From assembly GCA_002381615.1 (NCBI GenBank), contig DFWY01000029.1:1-64000 (forward strand): a stretch of DNA of 64,000 nt, given 5' to 3'. Position 1 is the first letter of the stretch; each line of letters opens with the position of its first letter. This document shows positions 63,667 through 64,000 of this stretch, in pieces. The translations under genes and the position numbers were made by a program. This DNA comes from Polaromonas sp. UBA4122. GTDB lineage: Bacteria > Pseudomonadota > Gammaproteobacteria > Burkholderiales > Burkholderiaceae_C. The notes under the pieces are model-generated. The model made no database searches and was not told the origin of the DNA. It saw only the letters and a list, made by a program, of their open reading frames with translations.

Positions 63667-64000
63667 TTATTCGATCTTGATGCCACGCGTCTGGATGATG
63701 TTGCCCAGAATCGCGGTTTCATCCTTGATGCGGCTTTTCAAGCCGTCGGGTGAGGTTCCCACGGCCTGCCAGCCCTGGTTGAACAGTTTTTGTCGCGTGT
63801 CCGCATCGCGGATGATGCGGGGCACTTCCTGGCTCAGCCGCATTTGAGCGGCCTTGGAGAGGCTGGCCGGGCCTATTAGCGCCGTCCACACTTCCAGATT
63901 GACGTTCTGCACACCGGCCTCGGCCAGTGGTGGCACGTCCGGCACCAGTGCACTGCGCCCACCGGCCAGCCCAATGGCCCTGAGTTTTCCGGAGCGTATA
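63667..64000 (-). CDS. Bug-type (TctC) tripartite tricarboxylate transporter binding protein, C-terminal part
   Basis: The frame is open to the window edge, so the N-terminus lies outside. RSGKLRAIGLAGGRSALVPD, VPPLAEAGVQNVNLEVWTAL and the ending match the C-terminal lobe of Bug-family periplasmic solute-binding proteins, which are numerous in Burkholderiales. The gene follows the FAD oxidoreductase. Confidence 0.88.
   Translation of the reverse strand, partial: IRSGKLRAIGLAGGRSALVPDVPPLAEAGVQNVNLEVWTALIGPASLSKAAQMRLSQEVPRIIRDADTRQKLFNQGWQAVGTSPDGLKSRIKDETAILGNIIQTRGIKIE

Noticed and set aside
1..64000. CRISPR arrays, tRNA or rRNA genes, complete insertion sequences
   Set aside because: No regularly spaced repeats, no cloverleaf or rRNA-like sequence and no transposase or integrase motif seen on either strand by eye; a covariance search (tRNAscan-SE, Infernal) would be decisive.

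Overview
The window looks like a chromosomal segment of a betaproteobacterium of the Comamonadaceae (Polaromonas/Rhodoferax-like). Evidence: the gene order mltG-tmk-holB-pilZ-tatD-ankyrin, the style of the liv/fad genes, a ygfZ/mltG divergon, and about ten copies of a ~60-bp palindrome-bearing repeat (AGCTATTAAAT/ATAGC arm plus a GCGC..GGGCTAGAGGC arm) that I associate with this family. No rRNA, tRNA, CRISPR array, intact transposase or integrase was seen. The genus is not proven.

Layout. (1) 1-15743: the end of a branched-chain amino-acid/carboxylate ABC transporter operon (livH-livM-livG-livF), then a large fatty-acid/acyl-CoA degradation cluster: fadB-type multienzyme, thiolase, two hotdog thioesterases, two acyl-CoA dehydrogenases, two SDRs, an MDR reductase, a GST and a decayed elaA-like acetyltransferase. 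(2) 16190-18358: a NarL-type two-component pair. (3) 18536-21541: an exported hydrolase, a DsbG-like lipoprotein and serA. (4) 21840-37045: a copper/silver island with cusF-cusC-cusB-cusA on the minus strand and divergent cusR-cusS. It continues with a triple-DUF4148 secreted protein and a module of a small membrane protein, DUF302, a Cys-rich microprotein, a Met-rich lipoprotein and an ABC1/UbiB kinase. Remnants of a second cusS bracket that module, and a Met/Thr-rich lipoprotein follows. (5) 37165-41450: membrane proteins, tex and a dead patatin gene. (6) 41805-45468: an HdrD/HdrE-like redox pair behind an FNR-like box, an attC-like gene-cassette remnant and an iron-containing alcohol dehydrogenase. 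(7) 45690-53371: housekeeping genes. (8) 53535-57995: an oxygen-sensitive type pyruvate:ferredoxin oxidoreductase operon with an attached NADPH/ferredoxin flavoprotein, also behind an FNR-like box. (9) 58302-64000: rdgC, a NUDIX gene, then an eroding aromatic/TRAP region (chimeric dctQ-dctP gene, nagK-like fumarylpyruvate hydrolase, frameshifted gentisate dioxygenase fragment, FAD oxidoreductase, Bug-type binding protein running off the window).

How the parts work together. The liv transporter and acyl-CoA genes can import and beta-oxidise a carboxylate. The cus block senses and exports Cu(I)/Ag(I), and two cop-box-like sites link the cus divergon to the distant lipoprotein gene. The two FNR-like sites suggest that the HdrDE-like pair and the Por operon belong to a low-oxygen regulon. 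At least six loci are visibly decaying: elaA, the second cusS, patatin, the gene cassette, TRAP and gentisate dioxygenase. The best candidates for something undescribed are the DUF302/Cys-rich/Met-rich/ABC1 module and the FNR-linked redox pairs.
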